A stretch of DNA of 64,000 nucleotides, from positions 682,001-746,000 of the forward strand of contig NZ_VDMR01000001.1 in assembly GCF_006346315.1 (NCBI RefSeq). Direction: 5' to 3'. The position numbers were made by a program, and so were the translations under genes. Below, piece by piece: positions 60,268 to 64,000 of this stretch (its first letter is position 1; each line of letters begins with the position of its first letter). Below the pieces are notes generated by a model that was not told where the DNA came from, did not search any database, and worked only from the letters and a program-made list of their open reading frames with translations. The DNA is from Nocardioides litoris (GTDB lineage Bacteria; Actinomycetota; Actinomycetes; Propionibacteriales; Nocardioidaceae).

Positions 60268-61971
60268 ATGACCGACGGCGCGGACGACGCCGCCTGGCGT
60301 CCACCCCCCACGCCGGCCGCCCCCACCGAGCAGCTCCCGGGGTACGCCGACCTCGAGGAGATCGGCCGCGGCGGCGACTCCGTGGTCTACCGCGCCCGCG
60401 AGGTCGCGCTCGGGCGCGAGGTCGCGATCAAGGTGCTCAGCCTCGACACCGCCGGCGACCCGGCTCGCGCCGCGCGCTTCGCCCGCGAGATCGAGATCAC
60501 CGTCCAGCTCGGCCGCCAGCACCCCAACATCGTCACCGTCCTGGCGACCGGCACCACGGCGTCGGGCCGCCCGGCGGTCGTCATGGACTTCTTCGACCTC
60601 GGCACGCTGCACGACCGGCTGCGCGCCCACGGTCCGCTGGCCCCCGAGGAGGTCGGCCGCATCGGGGAGGTACTGGCCGACGCGCTGTCCTTCGCCCACG
60701 AGCGGGGGGTGCTGCACCGCGACGTCAAGCCGCAGAACGTGCTCGTCCTGCCGACCTCGTGGGTCCTCGCCGACTTCGGCATCGCCCGGCTGGTCGACGC
60801 CGAGCACACCTCGTCGGCCGAGACCTTCACCTACCGCCACGCCGCCCCGCAGATCCTCGACGGCCACCCGCCGACCGCCGCCGACGACATCTGGTCGCTC
60901 GGGTCGACGCTGTTCACCCTGCTCGACGGACGGCCGCCGTTCGCCAGCGACGACCCCGACGACGACTCCGCCCTGGCCTACCTGCGCCGGGCCCGCACCG
61001 AGGAGCCGCGGCCGCTGCAGGTGCCCGGCGCCGAGCGGGTCGCGCCGGTCATCATGCGCTGCCTGAGCAAGGACGTCGCCGCCCGGTGGACCTCGGCCGC
61101 GGAGCTGCGCGACGCCCTGCACGCGCTCCGAGCCTCGGCCTGGGAGCCGAGCGGCGCGGGGAGCCCCGGTGCGGCCACCGCCGCACCGCTCACCCTCGAC
61201 AAGCCCCCGACCCCGGACCCGGTCCCCTCGGCCCACACCCCCACGCCGACCCCGACGCGCGAGCAGACCCCGACGCCGCTGCAGGCGCCCTCGGCCGCCG
61301 ACGCGGCCCCCGCCGAGCCCGCCCCCGTGGCCCTCTCGGCGGTCTCCCACGAGCTGCGGGGCCACGATGCCGCCCCCACCGGCACGGGCCTGCCCGACCC
61401 GACCGGACCGCCGCCCGACGCCGCCCGTCCGGCCGCGCCGGGCCCGGAGGCGCCGGCCGACGAGGCGCCGCGCCGTCGGCGACTGCCCCTGGTGCTGGGC
61501 GCCGTGGCCCTGGCCCTCGGGCTCGTGCTCGGCGTGGTCGGTGCCGCGCTGCGGGGCGGGGGCGACCCGGTGCCGGTGGCGCGGACGCTCGGGCCCACCA
61601 CCACGGTCGTCGACCCGGGTGAGCAGCCGACCCTGGAGGGGCGTCCCGACCTGCCGGTCGTGCTGCAGAACATCGAGTGGGACGGCGCGACGATGGTCGT
61701 GCAGTTCACCGATCCCACCGACGGCGAGGGCCGCTTCCAGCTGCTGCTGCTCCGGGACGGCGTCGAGCTGCCGGTGCCGGTGGCGCGGTTCCCCCCGGGC
61801 TCGGGCCAGCCCGAGGAGCGCTTCCCGGTCTCCGAGCTCCCGACGGGACGCGGGTGCTTCTACGTCGTGGTCTACCTGCCCTCGGGCCGGTACGGCGTCA
61901 GCGACCGCTCCGCCCGGTGCTTCGACATCACGCCGTTCTCCCTCGACCTGCCGGCGGCTCCCGGCGGCTGA
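60268..61971 (+). CDS. Membrane Ser/Thr protein kinase (PknB-like)
   Basis: 567 aa from the ATG at 60268. Kinase domain at about 25-290: glycine loop EIGRGGDSVVYRA, Lys55 in VAIKVLSL, HRDVKPQNVLV (Asp152, Lys154, Asn157), DFG at 169-171 and APQIL in place of APE. A Pro/Thr-rich linker follows (repeats of PTPTPT type), then one membrane helix around residue 403-425 (LVLGAVALALGLVLGVVGAA). The outside part of about 140 residues has an FN3-like strand pattern (NIEWDGATMVVQFTDP, then EGRFQLLLLRDGVELPVPV) and a Cys pair (GRGCFYVVV, SARCFDI). It should sense an extracellular cue and phosphorylate cytosolic targets. It ends three bases from the convergent TgpA-like gene. Confidence 0.9.
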   Translation: MTDGADDAAWRPPPTPAAPTEQLPGYADLEEIGRGGDSVVYRAREVALGREVAIKVLSLDTAGDPARAARFAREIEITVQLGRQHPNIVTVLATGTTASGRPAVVMDFFDLGTLHDRLRAHGPLAPEEVGRIGEVLADALSFAHERGVLHRDVKPQNVLVLPTSWVLADFGIARLVDAEHTSSAETFTYRHAAPQILDGHPPTAADDIWSLGSTLFTLLDGRPPFASDDPDDDSALAYLRRARTEEPRPLQVPGAERVAPVIMRCLSKDVAARWTSAAELRDALHALRASAWEPSGAGSPGAATAAPLTLDKPPTPDPVPSAHTPTPTPTREQTPTPLQAPSAADAAPAEPAPVALSAVSHELRGHDAAPTGTGLPDPTGPPPDAARPAAPGPEAPADEAPRRRRLPLVLGAVALALGLVLGVVGAALRGGGDPVPVARTLGPTTTVVDPGEQPTLEGRPDLPVVLQNIEWDGATMVVQFTDPTDGEGRFQLLLLRDGVELPVPVARFPPGSGQPEERFPVSELPTGRGCFYVVVYLPSGRYGVSDRSARCFDITPFSLDLPAAPGG

Positions 61972-61974
61972 CGG

Positions 61975-64000
61975 TCAGCGGCGCAGGACGCGCGGGTCGA
62001 GCCACCACGTCCAGCGTCGCCACCACGGCAGCTCGCGGCGCAGCCGGGACCGGACCGCGCGGACCTCGCCGCGCAGGGCCGCTCGATCGGCCTCGGAGGC
62101 GGGGTCGTCGGCCGGGCCGAACGCCGACCGCTCGGCGCGGGCCGCGACGAGCGCCGAGCGGGTGCCCAGGCGCGCGTCGAGCCGGGCTGCCACCAGGTCG
62201 GCGGGCTCGTGCCCGGCCGGGCGCAGGCCGGCGAGCCGCAGCGCGTCGACGACCTCGGCCCAGGCGCCGGGCGCCCCGCGGCGCCCGTGCCGCAGCTGCC
62301 GGGCGGCGCGCAGCGCGACCAGGGCCAGCAGGGCCAGTCCGAGCAGGGCGCCGACGAGCACGCCGGTCGGCATCGACCCGGAGCCGCCGGCGCGGGGGGG
62401 TGCGGCCGCCTCGTCGTCGCCCTCGGGTGCAGCCGTGGCGTCGTCGGTCGGCACCTCCGGCTGCGGCGAACCGGTGTCGGCCGGCTCGGGCAGCTCGTCC
62501 TGGGTGGCCTCGACGGCGCCCGACCGCGCGAACGTGTCGTCGTCGGGCGTGGGGGAGAACGGCACCCAGCCGAGGTCGTCGAAGTACACCTCGGCCCAGG
62601 CGAAGGCGTCCTGGCCGCGCACCAGCCGCACCCCGTCGTCGGTCGGCTGCCCGGGGCGGAACCCCACCACGACCCGGGTCGGCAGGCCGTTGTAGCGGGC
62701 CAGCACCGCGAACGCCGACGCGAACTGCTCGGAGGTGCCGACGCCGCCGCCGGGCGTGTCGGTGCCGCGCAGCAGGAACCGGTCGAGCCGCCACAGGGCC
62801 GAGCCCGAGATGGCCGTGGCCGACTGGTCGTACTCGTCGCGCACCAGGGCCTCGATGGCCGAGGCCCGCTGGTAGGGCGTCGCGCCGCGCTCGCCCACCC
62901 GCCGCGCGAAGTCGGCGAGGGGCTCGGGCAGCGGGGGCAGCGCGGTCCAGCGCTCGGTGTCGCGGGTCGTCTGGTCGGGCAGCCGTGCTCCGTCGAGCGC
63001 GTCGTCGGGGGGCGCGTCGAAGGCGCCGGCCACCTCGTAGACCGCGCCGGCGGTGTCGTCGGGGGAGAACAGGGTGCCGGTGCGCGGGTCGACCAGGGTG
63101 CCGTCGCGGCCCACCTCGAGGGGCAGGCCGGGGCTGGGCAGCCAGCTGCCGCCGAGCCCGTCGAGCTGCACCTGCACGGTGGCGTCGGAGCGGTAGCGGC
63201 CCGGGTCGAGCCCGGTCGTGCCGTCGCTGCGCAGCGAGCGGTACGTCGTGGCGGAGGTCCACTGGGTGCCGTCGTAGTCCTCGAGCACCACGAGCCGCAG
63301 CGGCACCGCCGGCCCCCGCACCCGCAGCAGCACCTCGTCGGGGTTGTTGGCCCACGCGCCGAGCTGCGTGAGCGGGTTGGCCGCGGCCACCTCGGTCGTC
63401 GGCGGGGTGACGAGCTCGCGCGGCTGGAAGGCGCCCGCGACCGGCAGCGTCGCCGCCGCGGCCACCAGGCCCACGCCCACCACCGCCACCGGGCCGGTGA
63501 CCGACAGGCGGCGCCGGACGGGCTCGCCGTGCTCGTCGAGCAGGACCCAGCCGAGCAGGGCGACCACGAGCAGCAGGACGGCGACCAGGCCGATCGGGTC
63601 GGCCGCGCCCGCGGTGAGCAGGACGCCGGCGAGGTAGAGCACCGCGGCGCCGGCGACCGGCTCGACGCGCAGCCGGCTGTCGACGCGCAGGCCGACCAGC
63701 AGCGAGACCAGCGCGGTGAGCAGCAGCGGGCCGACGAGGAGGTCGGGCGCGGCGGCGTACGGCAGGGGGGCGGTGAGGAGGCGGGGGACGGCGTCGCGCA
63801 CGGTCGCCTCGAGCGACAGGCCGGCCCCGGAGGTGGCCAGGTAGGCGCCCATGACGGCGAGCAGCACGAGCATCGAGGTGGCGAACCAGCGCGACATGCC
63901 CACGCGCAGCGCGCCCCGCAGGGCCAGCAGCGGGACGCCCGCGGCGAGGGCGAAGAGCAGCGAGACGACCCAGCCCTGCCACGCCGAGGCCAGGACGAGG
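61975..64000 (-). CDS. TgpA-like transglutaminase-fold membrane protein, catalytic residues replaced; 5' end beyond window
   Basis: At least 674 aa are visible and the open frame runs off the right edge (63904-64000 reads in-frame membrane-like LLFALAAGVPLLALRGALRV), so the start is outside. The membrane part has several hydrophobic segments (SMLVLLAVMGAYLATSGAG, LLLVVALLGWVLLDE and others), then an extracytoplasmic transglutaminase-like core at about residue 380-520, one membrane helix (VLVGALLGLALLALVALRAA) and a cytoplasmic tail with RRLRRELPWWRRWTWW-type basic and Trp-rich end. In active TgpA-like proteins the core carries Cys, His and Asp. Here the aligned motifs read GTSEQFASAF, DAFAWAEVYF and GWVPFSPTP, so all three are replaced (Ser at 62731-62733, Phe at 62602-62604, Ser at 62554-62556). 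It is predicted to be a non-catalytic scaffold. Confidence 0.85.
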   Translation of the reverse strand, partial: LVLASAWQGWVVSLLFALAAGVPLLALRGALRVGMSRWFATSMLVLLAVMGAYLATSGAGLSLEATVRDAVPRLLTAPLPYAAAPDLLVGPLLLTALVSLLVGLRVDSRLRVEPVAGAAVLYLAGVLLTAGAADPIGLVAVLLLVVALLGWVLLDEHGEPVRRRLSVTGPVAVVGVGLVAAAATLPVAGAFQPRELVTPPTTEVAAANPLTQLGAWANNPDEVLLRVRGPAVPLRLVVLEDYDGTQWTSATTYRSLRSDGTTGLDPGRYRSDATVQVQLDGLGGSWLPSPGLPLEVGRDGTLVDPRTGTLFSPDDTAGAVYEVAGAFDAPPDDALDGARLPDQTTRDTERWTALPPLPEPLADFARRVGERGATPYQRASAIEALVRDEYDQSATAISGSALWRLDRFLLRGTDTPGGGVGTSEQFASAFAVLARYNGLPTRVVVGFRPGQPTDDGVRLVRGQDAFAWAEVYFDDLGWVPFSPTPDDDTFARSGAVEATQDELPEPADTGSPQPEVPTDDATAAPEGDDEAAAPPRAGGSGSMPTGVLVGALLGLALLALVALRAARQLRHGRRGAPGAWAEVVDALRLAGLRPAGHEPADLVAARLDARLGTRSALVAARAERSAFGPADDPASEADRAALRGEVRAVRSRLRRELPWWRRWTWWLDPRVLRR

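Overview
The window is chromosomal DNA from a very GC-rich (about 70% or more by eye) actinobacterium, most likely of the Nocardioidaceae/Propionibacteriales type. The reasons are heavy use of GTG starts, ATGA/GTGA stop-start overlaps, G/C-ending codons, a mycothiol-type Rv2466c-like oxidoreductase, tandem dynamin-like GTPases, a 13E12-family HNH gene and SsbB/EttA/Nei2 paralogues of actinobacterial type. I see no rRNA, CRISPR array, complete insertion sequence, prophage or replication origin. Seven tRNAs are present: Leu(UAG), Lys(CUU), His(GUG), Arg(UCU), Gly(UCC), Pro(UGG) as named below plus no others; strictly this is six distinct tRNA genes (Leu, Lys, His, Arg, Gly, Pro).

Layout. 0-1.4 kb: decayed small genes and short direct repeats. 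1.4-6.2 kb: a tether protein, tRNA-Leu, a Bcp peroxiredoxin, then a coupled ECF-type nickel/cobalt importer (cbiM, PDGLE, cbiQ, cbiO) running into DUF3618 and a GroES-like gene. 6.2-10.4 kb: a secreted Ntn acylase and small envelope proteins. 10.4-14.7 kb: an island bracketed by two near-identical hairpins, holding a Usp gene, a broken tctBA permease, a truncated histidine kinase and an intact TAXI binding protein. 14.7-26.4 kb: metabolic and redox genes (amine-oxidase/phytoene-desaturase-like flavoprotein, pirin, cytosolic Ntn acylase plus siderophore-type acyltransferase, oligoribonuclease, DsbA-like protein, adenosine-deaminase family, regulator/SDR pair, lipoprotein). 26.4-34.8 kb: aminopeptidase P, then a translationally coupled PrsW protease plus two dynamin-like GTPases, then SsbB and EttA. 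35-41.5 kb: MarR, thiolase, methyltransferase, double-hotdog thioesterase, SUKH, truncated globin, MscS, two small membrane-associated proteins. 41.5-51.3 kb: PepN, CHAP hydrolase, Rv2466c-like protein, PGRP amidase, MOSC, MetG, DUF3626. 51.3-53.2 kb: mosaic repeats and a 13E12 HNH gene. 53.2-64 kb: monooxygenase, esterase, metallopeptidase lipoprotein, RpiB, Nei2, PP2C phosphatase, two tRNAs, trigger factor, Ser/Thr kinase and a TgpA-like protein running off the right end.

From memory of the Mycobacterium tuberculosis map, the order bcp, DUF3618, orn, SsbB, EttA, thioesterase, glbO, DUF5130, pepN, Rv2466c-like, rpiB, nei2, tig follows an old actinobacterial backbone (roughly Rv2521 to Rv2462c). 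The genes between those anchors are therefore the lineage-specific part.

Points most worth a second look are the PrsW-dynamin-dynamin coupled operon, the TgpA-like protein that lacks all three transglutaminase catalytic residues beside a kinase, the collapsed tct/histidine-kinase locus with four one-base deficits, a Nur-like operator before the metal importer, and an orphan acylase/acyltransferase pair resembling accessory siderophore genes.
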